Source: Bradyrhizobium barranii subsp. barranii (GTDB lineage Bacteria > Pseudomonadota > Alphaproteobacteria > Rhizobiales > Xanthobacteraceae). Taken from it: DNA of 64,000 bases. The stretch covers positions 8,973,501-9,037,500 of the forward strand of contig NZ_CP086136.1 in assembly GCF_017565645.3 (NCBI RefSeq), read 5' to 3'. Position numbers and translations under genes: made by a program. Of this stretch, positions 19,706 to 31,783 are shown one piece after another. Below the pieces are notes generated by a model. The model was given only the letters and a program-made list of their open reading frames with translations, was not told the DNA's origin and searched no databases. How positions within the stretch are numbered: the stretch's first letter is position 1; every line of letters starts with the position of its first letter.

Positions 19706-19826
19706 TTACCGTAGTTGGCGGCTCGCCCGGCCAACGCAGGTTTGCCCAGCAAGCAACGCCTGTCTACAGGCGTGGTTGACTACAACCAGTTGCGGTTCAC
19801 TTCAGGTGAGCATTGGAAGCTCTACA

Positions 19827-20925
19827 ATGGTAAATAAGCGGCATGCCTCTCTTGCGCCTGCGGCGCTTCTCTTCTGCGCTCTCGTCGCTCCGTCTGCGCG
19901 CGGCTCTGAAATAAAGATCGCCGTGGCTGGCCCAATGACCGGAAGCAGCGCTGCATTCGGCGCGCAAATGCGCGATGGTGCGGCTGCGGCGGTCGAGGTC
20001 CTGAACGCCTCAGGCCAGCTTCCCGATAATGCCAAAACTATATTGAGCGTCGCTGACGACGCCTGCGACCCGAGGCAAGCTGTCGCAGTCGCGAATAAGC
20101 TCACGACAGAGCGGATCCTGTTGGTGGTTGGCCATTTTTGTTCCTCTTCGTCGATCCCGGCCTCCGACATCTACGCGAAGCTGGCATCGTCCAGGTGTTA
20201 CCAGGCTCGTCAACTCCTCAACTAACAGAGCACGGCCTTGAGACTGTCTTTCGGATCTGCGGCCCGACGACCAACAGGGAGCCGTTGCCGCCGAGTACAT
20301 TCACACGAATTATCGCCTCGAGAAAATCGCGGTGCTGGACGACAAGAGGACTGCCGGCAGGGGGATTGTCGACGTGGTTGAAGCCCGGCTTCATCGATTG
20401 GGACGGCAGGTGAGCCGGCAAAGCTATGTTGCCGGTGAAAGGGGCTTCAGAGCCTTGCTCTCAAGAATGGAGAAGGACCGGCTGCGCGTCGCCTATATCG
20501 GCGGCTACCACACCGAAGTCGGATTGTTGGTACGCCAGGCAGCAGAAGCAAAAGCAGACCTCACGGTCATGGCGAACGATCCGCTGATGACCTCCGAATT
20601 CTGGGCCATTACCGGCAGCGCTGGGAATGGCACATTGTTTACCTTCATGCCCAACCCCGCTGGGAACGCCAATGCTGCCAGTGCGGTCGCCGGACTCAAA
20701 GCTTCCGGGCTGCCCGGTGAAGGCTACACACTATACGCTTGTGCCGCTGTGCAAGCCTGGGCAGAGGCGGTGAACCGGAGCGGCTCCTTCAATGCTGACC
20801 GGGTCGCCAGCGCGCTTCGTTCCCGACCGATCGACCGGTTCGACAAAAGGAGGGACAACTCGGCTTCTGGATTTTTGGTTTATCGCTGGCGCGACGGTCA
20901 TGTCGAGCGTGTCAAGAAGTACTGA
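19827..20925 (+). pseudogene. Branched-chain amino-acid type ABC transporter substrate-binding protein, frameshifted
   Basis: From the ATG at 19827 the frame encodes a signal peptide (ASLAPAALLFCALVAPSARG) and the LivJ/LivK N-terminus EIKIAVAGPMTGSSAAFGAQ. It shifts near 20175 to a second frame carrying EAGIVQVLPGSSTPQLTEHG. It shifts again near 20265 to a third frame with AVAAEYIHTNYRLEKIAVLDD and the rest of the fold through TLYACAAVQAWAEAV to the stop at 20925. All parts of the protein are present in order, so the gene was whole before two small frameshifts. It would have been a periplasmic binding protein for amino acids or amides. It stands alone, without permease or ATPase genes, behind a NolA-type promoter. 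Confidence 0.85.
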
Positions 20926-20965
20926 TTTTCATGCAACGCAGCATTCCCCACGCGAAGTATCTCGA

Positions 20966-21118
20966 ATGATGAGACGCCCTCAGAACGTTGTCGCAGCAAT
21001 GCTCGCTAGCGCTTTTATATTCGCTGCTTTTGCAGCGTTTTTCGCGCTCGCTGCGGCGCTCGCAGAGCTACCGAGCGCCGCCCTGCCGAAGGTGCTACGC
21101 CCGATGATAGACAAATAG
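20966..21118 (+). CDS. Possible small single-pass membrane peptide
   Basis: 50 residues: MMRRPQNVVAAMLASAF, then an alanine/phenylalanine-rich hydrophobic helix of about 20 residues, then a short tail ending RPMIDK. It follows the binding-protein pseudogene by 40 bp. It has no known motif, and the ribosome site is weak (GCGAAG). It could be a real small membrane protein or chance. Confidence 0.3.
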   Translation: MMRRPQNVVAAMLASAFIFAAFAAFFALAAALAELPSAALPKVLRPMIDK

Positions 21119-21232
21119 CAGCCCCCTTGTCTGATCCCGTCTGCAGCACTGGCCTCGGAGGCGGCCATTTACCGTTCTGCTAGGTTTGAAGGCATGCCCC
21201 TTATGCAGCCAGTGATCGAAGGTTGAGGACTA

Positions 21233-22350
21233 GTACCCACTTTTCTTGGAACGTGAGTCGTGATTCAAGGTCGGGATGATACCCGAAGCAAGAGAAGTCC
21301 ACCTTTCGAGGAAAGATCGCAAGGTGCTTGAGGCGTGCTGTCGCTCACCGGTGACGTTGCAGCGCGATTTGAAGCGGGCGCGGATAGTTCTGTTGGCGGC
21401 GGATGGGCGCAGCACCCGGTCGATCGCCAAGGAAGTTGGGGTCCAGCCGCGGATTGTCAGCCTTTGGCGGCATCGCTATGCCGACCATGGCCTTGAAGGG
21501 CTGCAAGACAAGCCGCGGCCTGGCAAGCAGCCGATCTATACGAAGACGACCGACAAGCGGATTCTGAAGCTGCTGGATAAGCCGCCACCGCAAGGGTTTG
21601 CGCGCTGGACCGGCCCCCTGCTGGCCGAGGCGCTGGGCGATGTCGATGTCCAATATGTCTGGCGGTTCCTGCGCAGCCACAAGATTGACCTGGTGGCTCG
21701 CAAGTCCTGGTGCGAGAGCAACGACCCGAACTTTACGGCCAAAGCCGCCGATGTTGTCGGCCTCTATGTCGCGCCGCCGGCGAAGGCCATTGTGCTGTGC
21801 GTGGACGAGAAGCCCTCGATCCAGGCTTTGGAGCGAGCGCAGGGTTATCTGAAGTTGCCCAATGGCCGCGCCTTAACCGGCCAAAGCCACGATTACAAGC
21901 GGCATGGCACCACAACATTGTTTGCGGCGCTCGAAGTCGCCACCGGAAAGATCATCGCGACCCATTCAAAACGCCGGCGCCGCGTCGAGTTTCTCGATTT
22001 CATGAACAGCGTCACCGCGGCTTTTCCGAACCGCAAGCTTCACGTCATCCTCGACAACCTCAACACCCATAAAAAGAACGAGGACTGGCTCAAGGCCCAC
22101 CCCAACGTGCAATTTCATTTCACGCCGACAAGTGCGTCATGGCTCAATCAGGTCGAAGTATGGTTTTCCATCTTGCAGGGGCAGTCGCTCAGCGGCACCT
22201 CCTTCACGAGCCTCAAGCAGCTTCAGGAACACATCGATGCCTACGTCAACGCATACAACGACAGAGCCGAGCCCTTCGTCTGGACCAAGAAAAAGGTCCG
22301 TCAACGCCGTTTCAAAGGCCGCCGTATCACTCAGCTCTGATTCCGGGTAC
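21233..22350 (+). mobile_element. IS630-family insertion sequence, complete
   Basis: One transposase gene between short inverted repeats that begin GTACCC at both ends. The element is flanked by TA on both sides (21231-21232 and 22351-22352), as expected for IS630/Tc1-type insertion at TA. The CDS is intact. Confidence 0.88.
21276..22340 (+). CDS. IS630-family transposase
   Basis: 354 residues. An N-terminal HTH pair (ARIVLLAADGRSTRSIAKEV, then GVQPRIVSLWRHRYADHGL) is followed by the DDE domain: first Asp in AIVLCVDEKPSIQALER, second Asp in LHVILDNLNTHKK, and Glu in SWLNQVEVWFSILQ. These are the hallmark motifs of IS630 transposases. It seems intact and could be active. Confidence 0.93.
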   Translation: MIPEAREVHLSRKDRKVLEACCRSPVTLQRDLKRARIVLLAADGRSTRSIAKEVGVQPRIVSLWRHRYADHGLEGLQDKPRPGKQPIYTKTTDKRILKLLDKPPPQGFARWTGPLLAEALGDVDVQYVWRFLRSHKIDLVARKSWCESNDPNFTAKAADVVGLYVAPPAKAIVLCVDEKPSIQALERAQGYLKLPNGRALTGQSHDYKRHGTTTLFAALEVATGKIIATHSKRRRRVEFLDFMNSVTAAFPNRKLHVILDNLNTHKKNEDWLKAHPNVQFHFTPTSASWLNQVEVWFSILQGQSLSGTSFTSLKQLQEHIDAYVNAYNDRAEPFVWTKKKVRQRRFKGRRITQL

Positions 22351-22352
22351 TA

Positions 22353-23522
22353 GGAAAGCGAAGCTAACGATTCTTTATGGACAAGCACGGATTTTGTTGG
22401 AGGCGTTCGCCTTCTGTCAGATTCGTGCCCGACCAGCATTTACGCATTCTCTAGCCTGGATTATATCGCGCAATCTCAGATCCACGAATGGAAGAGACAG
22501 CGGGACGGCACGAAGCAATCAGGCCCACTACCTAGACTATAGCCGAGTATACGGGTAGCGAGAGCTGGTGGATAGCCGGCGCCGGGATGCATGTCTCTCT
22601 TGGCCGCGGGGGCACCAAGGTTTTGGCGTCCAAGTCAACGCTACTCGTTCCGCTACTTCGTGCGCTCTCAAGCATGGCGGGTCATCAGCGGCTCAGCCGC
22701 CTGCCCGGGCATTCCCTATGCTTCCTAGCCCGGATAGCAGGAGAACCAATCAACCGGCTCCGATGAAGGCGGTGAGATTGCTCGCCTGCGCTATCAACGA
22801 ACTGGATGCATCCCATCAACACTTTCTATTTTACTAATTGAAGCCAAACACCGCATAAGTCGATCGCCGGCTTAGGAAGGCAGTGTTCACGAATGTCGCG
22901 TGATAATGGATCACTTGGTCGCAGAGCAAATCACGTGCTTCTTGGCTGCTTCGAGCAATGTTTGACGGCAAGACACGTGGGGGCACGAATGCAGTGCGGT
23001 GACCAGTCGCAGTTGGCGCGCAATCTACACGACGTTGCCTGCCCCTTTGGGCATGATACTTGATTGCTCTAAGAAGACAGCTATCACGCACACTCGGCGA
23101 TGGTAAATGCCTCCGCAGCGTAGAACTCGGGCAGGTGAGTTGGCCTTCGCAGGGGTGCGGGCTGGACCTTTCGCTCTGACCAGGCGGGTCGCCTCAACAG
23201 TCCGGCGCTGTTGCCGCGGCTCCAAGCAGAGCAGTACAATCAGCTGTGTGGCCCCGAACAGAGTCACCGCTGTTGCCGAACGCACTGGGCGGCTCGAGAA
23301 TCCATTCAAATCCCGCGCCATCGGCAACGCTTTTCGTTTTTCCCTAGACGCTCATTGCACTTTTGCAATCCTTTCGCGGCACATATGTGCCCCCTCTTCC
23401 AGGGGACCGGAAGCGCCTCCTGTGCAGCAGTCATTTGTCCAGCGAAGCGTCCGCCGTTTGGCGAACGGGAAACGATACCTCTACTCCGCCTGTCTTGCAT
23501 TTCACCACTTTGGAGAAATACC
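22353..23522. other. Non-coding stretch downstream of the IS630 element
   Basis: No gene on either strand that I can support. Open frames here give low-complexity, arginine-rich translations. The last 20 bases hold the ribosome site (GGAGAA) of the next gene. Confidence 0.45.
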
Positions 23523-23885
23523 GTGGAACTTGACCCTTCCAATTCACGCATACAAAACCTCGAGGATCGCGTCGACCTGCAACTCGACATCGTGGCTGGG
23601 CTCATGCGCGAAGAAGGCAACGAGCTGGAAGCGATCCGATTACTTAATGCCCTCATAGGCCAAATGATCACCGCGGAACTGGAGCTCGGCCAGCTTGGCG
23701 ATACAAGAACCGGCCACGGACGAATGCGATTGTCGCAAGACCGTGGCGTTTACCACCCCGAGGACCTTCAGATTCTGGGACGCCTTTTTGATCAGACTGT
23801 GGCGGCATTACCGGCCGCGCTGCGGACTTCCGCCAATCGATTGACGATCGCCAAGCTCATTCTTTCACGTGCGGCAGCGGACTGA
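23523..23885 (+). CDS. Small helical island protein
   Basis: 120 residues from a GTG at 23523 with GGAGAAAT just upstream. The N-terminal half (NLEDRVDLQLDIVAGLMREE, GNELEAIRLLNALIGQMI) is predicted helical. The C-terminal half (VYHPEDLQILGRLFDQTVAA and LPAALRTSANRLTIAKLIL) is clearly related to the whole of the 69-residue protein at 18465. No known domain and no predicted export. The upstream open frame is longer but only because no stop intervenes; the codon at 23523 fits the ribosome site. Confidence 0.65.
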   Translation: MELDPSNSRIQNLEDRVDLQLDIVAGLMREEGNELEAIRLLNALIGQMITAELELGQLGDTRTGHGRMRLSQDRGVYHPEDLQILGRLFDQTVAALPAALRTSANRLTIAKLILSRAAAD

Positions 23886-24520
23886 GATTTCATTTGCGCT
23901 TTTTGGAGATTGATGGCGTTGAGCGGACGTTTATGGCTGGGCTGACAGTTACACTTAGGCCGCACACACCAGGGATCGACATTTGCTGTTTATGGGCTCA
24001 CCGTCCGTAAGCGCGCCGCTTCCGCTGGCCTTTCATATGGCAACAGTTCGCCACCACTTTCGAAATCAGGCTTGCTCTATCTCACGCCGCCGGCGACGCA
24101 TTCGATCTAGCTGGGCCTTGCTGTCCCTCGACGCCTTTCACGAGCTGCAAGTATCCAAAGCTCGGAAGCGCGCCGCCGATCCCACGCTGCGCCGGCTTTC
24201 CTACGCAACTCCGTATTGAACCCACACCGACGGCGCCCGGCCCTTCTTTGCCAAACGACTAAGAATCCGCCGTGGGGAAAGTGCAATTGCCCTTGCATCT
24301 CGTTCCCTCTCTTAGGCGCCTGACCGGTAACAAACACCACGGCCGGAGCAGAAAGCCACGCGCAGGTGAATATCACACGGCAATAGGCGTCGAGACTTGT
24401 CGCAAAGCAGACAAGTCTCATCCGGAACAGGCTACATCACCCCAAATCCGACGTCACAAGCGCCATTGCGGTTTGAACGCTTCTTGAGAGTGGGAAAAGA
24501 GTAGGCGGCCTTTTTCATCA
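23886..24520. other. Non-coding stretch before the IS21-family element
   Basis: Nothing identified on either strand. Confidence 0.45.
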
Positions 24521-24547
24521 TGCTGTGCGCGGCGGCGATCAGGGTGA

Positions 24548-27090
<2,543 letters not shown>

Positions 27091-27216
27091 TTGTCGCGCA
27101 GCGTCAATCAACGCTTGCCAAGTCGACGGCCAGCGTCAATTATCTCCTGACTCGGCCGCCTCGTCTCATCTTGATTGACGCGCCGCTCTCATCCTGATTG
27201 TCGCGCTATAATGCTG

Positions 27217-27542
27217 GGCTTTAACCGCAACCCGTGGGGGCCGATCTTCCGAATGAAGGAAGAAAAGCCACAATTTGGTGACCGACCAAGAGGCCCACGA
27301 CGGCAATGAAGGGCACGACAACTCGTACTCGCTTCACTCTTTTCAGAATTTCTTCGAATTGCGCGGGCATTACGGCGTTCGGTCATCGCAACTTCAACAA
27401 GCATCTATATCCTCTCCTGAAGTCCCGGGAGTAGCGTGGAAGAGGTTGAAGAGCAGATGTCTTTCGTGCTGAGACACGCAACACAATCCGGTTGCTTTTG
27501 AGAAGGTACTTCCTTGTATCAGGATGTCGAGGAGCGTTAGAG
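27217..27542. other. Non-coding stretch between IS21 element A and the 27.5-kb small gene
   Basis: No gene seen. The end of the stretch holds the GAGGAG ribosome site of the next gene. Confidence 0.45.
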
Positions 27543-27788
27543 ATGGATCAGATCTTTTCCGAGCAGGTGCAGGTGCCAGATGCCGTTGTGAGCGTCGCAT
27601 TTGACAAGGCTTGGAGCTTTGTCGAGAAGGATCCGCTGCTGGCACATAATCTGACGGCCGTCCTTCATAGCCGATTGCGCACTTACCTCGAGTGCTCGAT
27701 AAGAAACGGCGAACGGAATGCTTTGAATCTGGCCAACGAGGCGATACGCAACTTGCGGGCTGAACTGGCACCGTCGACCGGGCAATGA
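27543..27788 (+). CDS. Small helical island protein
   Basis: 81 residues from the ATG at 27543, with GAGGAG 8-13 bases upstream. The translation (MDQIFSEQVQVPDAVVSVAF, DKAWSFVEKDPLLAHNLTAV, then LRTYLECSIRNGERNALNLA) is well-behaved and helical. It has the size and style of other small proteins found on Bradyrhizobium islands. No motif tells its function. It is not obviously a paralogue of the 18.5- and 23.5-kb proteins. Confidence 0.6.
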   Translation: MDQIFSEQVQVPDAVVSVAFDKAWSFVEKDPLLAHNLTAVLHSRLRTYLECSIRNGERNALNLANEAIRNLRAELAPSTGQ

Positions 27789-28610
27789 CTCGCTTGTGCC
27801 TATTGCGGCGAGAGCATCCGGCGCCGTTAAGGCATTTAGGGCGCCTCATACGGTGGAAAATTCGGGCCAGTGCGTGGTCGAGCAGACTTTTCTCTAATCA
27901 TGTGCGGCCCCGCTGAAACGAGAGCGCTCGAGAAAGCTGTTGCCTCTGCAGCTCCTCTGGCGGCCGAGACCAGGAAGCTGAACACCAGGCCCAGACGGCG
28001 GCGAGACGGGGCGGCCGCGCTGGTATTCGCTCGCGCCAGGAAACCGACCACGGTGACCTTGAGCTCGGCACGATCTTGCGCAACTTCAAGCAAGAGCACT
28101 GTCTAGCACGCAGTGGGCTTCCCGACCCATCAATCAAGGTCGAAGTTGACGGACCATCGAGCTAGACTTGTGGTCGTTCCAGAGCCAAAGCGATCGAGCC
28201 TGCAATCGATCGGCATCGCGTTGCTCGCGATTGCAAGCGATAGCACGTCCGTGTTGCCGGAAGAATGACCTTAAGCGCCTGAGGCGTGCCATCGATCCAG
28301 TACTGTAAGTGCGGCTGGGCGTTGCCGCAGCTTAGCGACGGAAGGAGCCGAACACCTTTTGGCTTTGCTCCGCGTCGCAGGTGATCATGAACGATCATTT
28401 TCAAAGAGGATGATCCGCGCGAGGCGACCACTGCCGAGCCACAGCGTCTCGGTAGAAGCAAAGCAGCGGAAACCGCGAGCTCCGCAATCTGACGCCGCGG
28501 GCGATTGGGCACGTTTCTTTCCAAGACATGTTGTGCGCCAGTTACAGCAATTCGCGTTCATGTTGTTAAACGGCACGGTGCCTGGGGCACCTAAAGGAAA
28601 CAACACGCGA
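27789..28610. other. Non-coding stretch upstream of the outer-membrane protein gene
   Basis: No convincing gene. The last 15 bases carry the AAGGAAA ribosome site of the next gene. Confidence 0.45.
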
Positions 28611-29336
28611 ATGAAAAAGATTCTTATTCTGACTGCATGCATCGGCGCACTCTGTGCGGCCGCCCCCTCATTCGGCACGGATCTGGCCGGGCAGCCCGTC
28701 AAGGTCAAGGCGGCACCGCTGCCGGTCGCGGCCCCGATTATCGATTGGTCCGGCTACTATATGGGCGCAAACGGTGGCTGGGGAACGAGCCACAATTGCT
28801 GGGATTTCAATGGCATCACTTCCGAGGGCTGCCATAATTCGACTGGCGGTACCGTTGGCGGCCAGATCGGCTATCGTTGGCAAATCTTCAACATGGTGTA
28901 CGGCCTCGAAGGCCAGGGCAACTGGGCCGACTTCCGCGGCTCCAATGTCAGCACCGCCTTCCCGACAGACACCGTTGGCACCACGACAGATGCATTCGGC
29001 CTACTCACGGGCCATATCGGATACGCGTTCAATGCTGTGCTCCTTTATGGCAAGGGCGGTGCTGCGGTGACCAGCAACACCTATTACGTCAACTCGGTGG
29101 CAACCGGCACCGAGCTTGGCAAAAACAATGATGTGCGTTGGGGTGGCGTGCTGGGCGCCGGTGCCGAAGTCAGCCTCACGCCGAACTGGTCAGCGGGCGT
29201 CGAGTATAACCACTTGTTCATGCAGCGCAGCAACATAAGCTTCCCAGCGGCCCTTGGCGCGGATCGCGCGCACCAGGACGTCGATCTCATCACGGCACGG
29301 CTCAACTACAAGTTTGGCTGGCCGTTCGCCAGATAA
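28611..29336 (+). CDS. Outer-membrane beta-barrel protein (Omp25/Omp31 type)
   Basis: 241 residues from the ATG at 28611. Signal peptide MKKILILTACIGALCAAAPS followed by mature FGTDLAG. The mature part opens with the family motif PIIDWSGYYMGANGGWGTS and continues in alternating beta strands (GGQIGYRWQIFNMVYGLEGQ, AFGLLTGHIGYAFNAVLLYG) to a C-terminal aromatic strand ending NYKFGWPFAR. Proteins of this kind are abundant small porin-like barrels of Rhizobiales. A rho-independent terminator follows at 29364. The longer upstream open frame is chance. Confidence 0.88.
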   Translation: MKKILILTACIGALCAAAPSFGTDLAGQPVKVKAAPLPVAAPIIDWSGYYMGANGGWGTSHNCWDFNGITSEGCHNSTGGTVGGQIGYRWQIFNMVYGLEGQGNWADFRGSNVSTAFPTDTVGTTTDAFGLLTGHIGYAFNAVLLYGKGGAAVTSNTYYVNSVATGTELGKNNDVRWGGVLGAGAEVSLTPNWSAGVEYNHLFMQRSNISFPAALGADRAHQDVDLITARLNYKFGWPFAR

Positions 29337-29363
29337 AGATCTCCACGCGTTTGGATGAATCGG

Positions 29364-29391
29364 GACCCCGGCCCGCGGTCGGGGTTCTTTC
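29364..29391 (+). terminator. Rho-independent terminator of the outer-membrane protein gene
   Basis: Stem ACCCCG (29365-29370) pairs with CGGGGT (29380-29385) around a GC-rich loop, followed by TCTTT. It lies 28 bp after the stop codon at 29336. Confidence 0.75.
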
Positions 29392-29683
29392 CTCAGCTGT
29401 TCCTCTCCCTAAACCCCTGTCCGACGTCCCGAGCAAGCGGTGCGGGCTCATCTGAGCAAAGAATCACCCGCTGGTGGAGAAAGCCATGCTCCGACCAGTG
29501 AGCATTAGATCGGCCGATTCCACATCTTACCGACCTTACGAAGCCCCAGAACCTCACCCAGCGCGAGATGCAGACTTGCCCAAAGGAGGGTTATATCTGC
29601 GAGTTCACCGAAAGCACCGTGCTCAACTTGCCAGAAGCTGGAAGCCAAAGATGTGACAGTTGGCGGTCGTTCCTCAATTGAAT

Positions 29684-29880
29684 TCAAAGAACATCGAGGC
29701 GAATAGCTATCGCGACTGCTTGAATCCGGCTGGTCGCACCCAGCTTTCCCATCGTATTCTTGACATGAAAATTGACTGCATTCTCGCTGATTTCCAGGAT
29801 CATCCCAATTTCCCATAACGATTTTCCTTCTCTGACGCCATTGGCCGCATTCGTTGCTCTGCCGGCGACTGCGCCAGGAT
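29684..29880 (-). pseudogene. LuxR-family regulator remnant (C-terminal HTH only)
   Basis: On the minus strand a frame ending at 29684 reads GVREGKSLWEIGMILEISEN, then AVNFHVKNTMGKLGATSRIQ and AVAIAIRLDVL. This is the GerE/LuxR helix-turn-helix with its conserved N-V-x-FHV-x-N-x-x-x-KLGA pattern. Just upstream the family's linker (SPAEQRM ... ANG) is present but in another frame. The autoinducer-binding half is not recognisable. It is a fragment of a quorum-sensing type regulator, not a working gene. Confidence 0.75.
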
Positions 29881-31066
29881 GATCGCATCGTCAAACAACC
29901 GAATAGCGTCATCATCCTTGCTCCGAGGCGATCGACAAAGTGCTCGCTGATGGCGAGCTGGCGAACTCGGAGATCATCGCCTGTCGTCCGTGCGGATCGA
30001 CTCCATGCGAACACAAGGATGCTCCATCTTACTCATGCCGGCAGTGATAGAAGGGCCGAGGGCCCCGGGACTGTGCTGGCGACAAGAACCGAGCGCACGC
30101 ACGGCTAGATGCTTGGGTCGGTTTAGCTTGCATGGCGAGAAAACGCAGTCGCGTCCGAACGGTGCTTCGCTTTGTCTCTCGGGCGAGCACGAGGAGATCT
30201 TGGGCTCTGAACTACACGTAAGGTAGAGCACGCACCTTTCAGTGCGAGACTCGATCTGCGTCTTGTCAGTACCAATTCCCTGCTTTGAGATGAAGACAAC
30301 AGAAGTGTCATCTTTTTTCCCAATCTTGCGAATCATCCATCGCTAACCTGTCGCTGATTCTCGGCGTGTGACAGCGTCGGTGACGCGATCGATGAGCTGC
30401 ACGGAAGATCCGATGCAGACGCCATACTCCCCGCATCGTTGTCCGGCATTTCATCGGGCCCGTCCGGCAGGCCCGGTACAAACGAACCGAACGGACAGAA
30501 ATGGGCCACGTCAAAAACGCAACAAGCGATAGGCGCAGTCGCGAAACCTGTTTGATGCGGAAGACACTTTGCATGCGCATTCCAGAAGGAGAGGCCCCCG
30601 AATCGGACTAGCAAGTGCCATACCAACTGTTGATTTCGCCAAAATCAATCGTCGCAAAAGGACTTCGAATGCGGACGGTTGGTTGCGAGGTAGGTGCCTC
30701 GAAGCATTCATGACATGGGGAGGGAAGGCGACAGTACCATTGCGAGCTGCGGCACGAGGTAAGCTACAGCAACAAATGCAGCTCACCTCGGCAGCTCACC
30801 TCGGCCGCCCCCTCGAGTGCCGTCCTCTCAGGGCCTCAAACGCCCCCTATTGGGGCCCAGTCAACTACCAACCTCGGCAATTGATGGGAGGGTCCACACA
30901 TGGCACTCGCTAAGGAACTTGAACTGACTACACCTCCGGCCGCACGATTCCGGCGAACCGCTTAGATCCGCCCCGAGCGGAAATACAATTAGGCCGCACC
31001 AGATGCACGAATCATGATGGGCTTGCTAATAAAACGGGCGAAGATCGTCGCCAAGATATGTGAAGC
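29881..31066. other. Non-coding stretch between the LuxR remnant and the TauE-like gene
   Basis: Several small open frames on both strands, none with a ribosome site and motif that I would call a gene. Confidence 0.45.
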
Positions 31067-31783
31067 ATGACTTCCCTGCTCTTCGCGATCATCTCCCTGC
31101 TATATGCGAGCGTTGGCCAGGCTGGCGGGACTGCATTCCTCTCGCTAATGGCTTTTTTTGGTATGTCATCGACAGAGATGCGCCCCACGGCGCTTGGTCT
31201 CAACATTGTCGTCGCGGCTTATTCTACTTGGCTGTTCAACCGCAACAAGGTCGTTGACTGGACAATCCTGCGCCCTCTTCTCTTTTCGTCAATGCCAGCG
31301 TCGCTTGCCGGTGGCTTGATTGTGCTCGAGGAGCACATGTACAAAACACTAACCGGACTCGTTCTTCTTCTGGCGAGCGCAGTGATGATCATGCAGCGGG
31401 GACGAGCTGTCGATCGCGTCGGCGAAATTCCGCTCCGGGAAAGCGTGAGCATTGGCGCGGTCCTTGGCCTCGTTTCTGGCCTGACTGGGGTGGGCGGCGG
31501 TGTGTTCCTCGCCCCGACGCTCATCGCACTGAATTGGGCATCACCGAGGCAGACCGTCGCGCTATCACCCCCTTTTATCCTGGCCAATTCCACAGTCGGC
31601 TTCGTCGGAGCTCTTTTCACCGGGCAATTTCCCTCTCCGGATTTGGCTCTATACGCTATCTTCACGCTGGCGGGGGCGGTCGCTGGAGCAGTAATCGGCC
31701 TGAAATGGTTGAGCCAGACAGCCATCAGATTCATACTGGCGGCCGTTCTGCTCGTTGCCGGCATTCAATTGGTTCGTGCTTAA
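31067..31783 (+). CDS. TauE/SafE-family membrane permease
   Basis: 238 residues, about eight membrane segments in two related halves. Each half opens with the family signature: LYASVGQAGGTAFLSLMAFF in the first and LVSGLTGVGGGVFLAPTLI in the second. The family exports small anions such as sulfite, sulfoacetate or related compounds. The substrate here is unknown. No partner gene is next to it. The ATG at 31067 begins directly before the first membrane helix. Confidence 0.88.
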   Translation: MTSLLFAIISLLYASVGQAGGTAFLSLMAFFGMSSTEMRPTALGLNIVVAAYSTWLFNRNKVVDWTILRPLLFSSMPASLAGGLIVLEEHMYKTLTGLVLLLASAVMIMQRGRAVDRVGEIPLRESVSIGAVLGLVSGLTGVGGGVFLAPTLIALNWASPRQTVALSPPFILANSTVGFVGALFTGQFPSPDLALYAIFTLAGAVAGAVIGLKWLSQTAIRFILAAVLLVAGIQLVRA

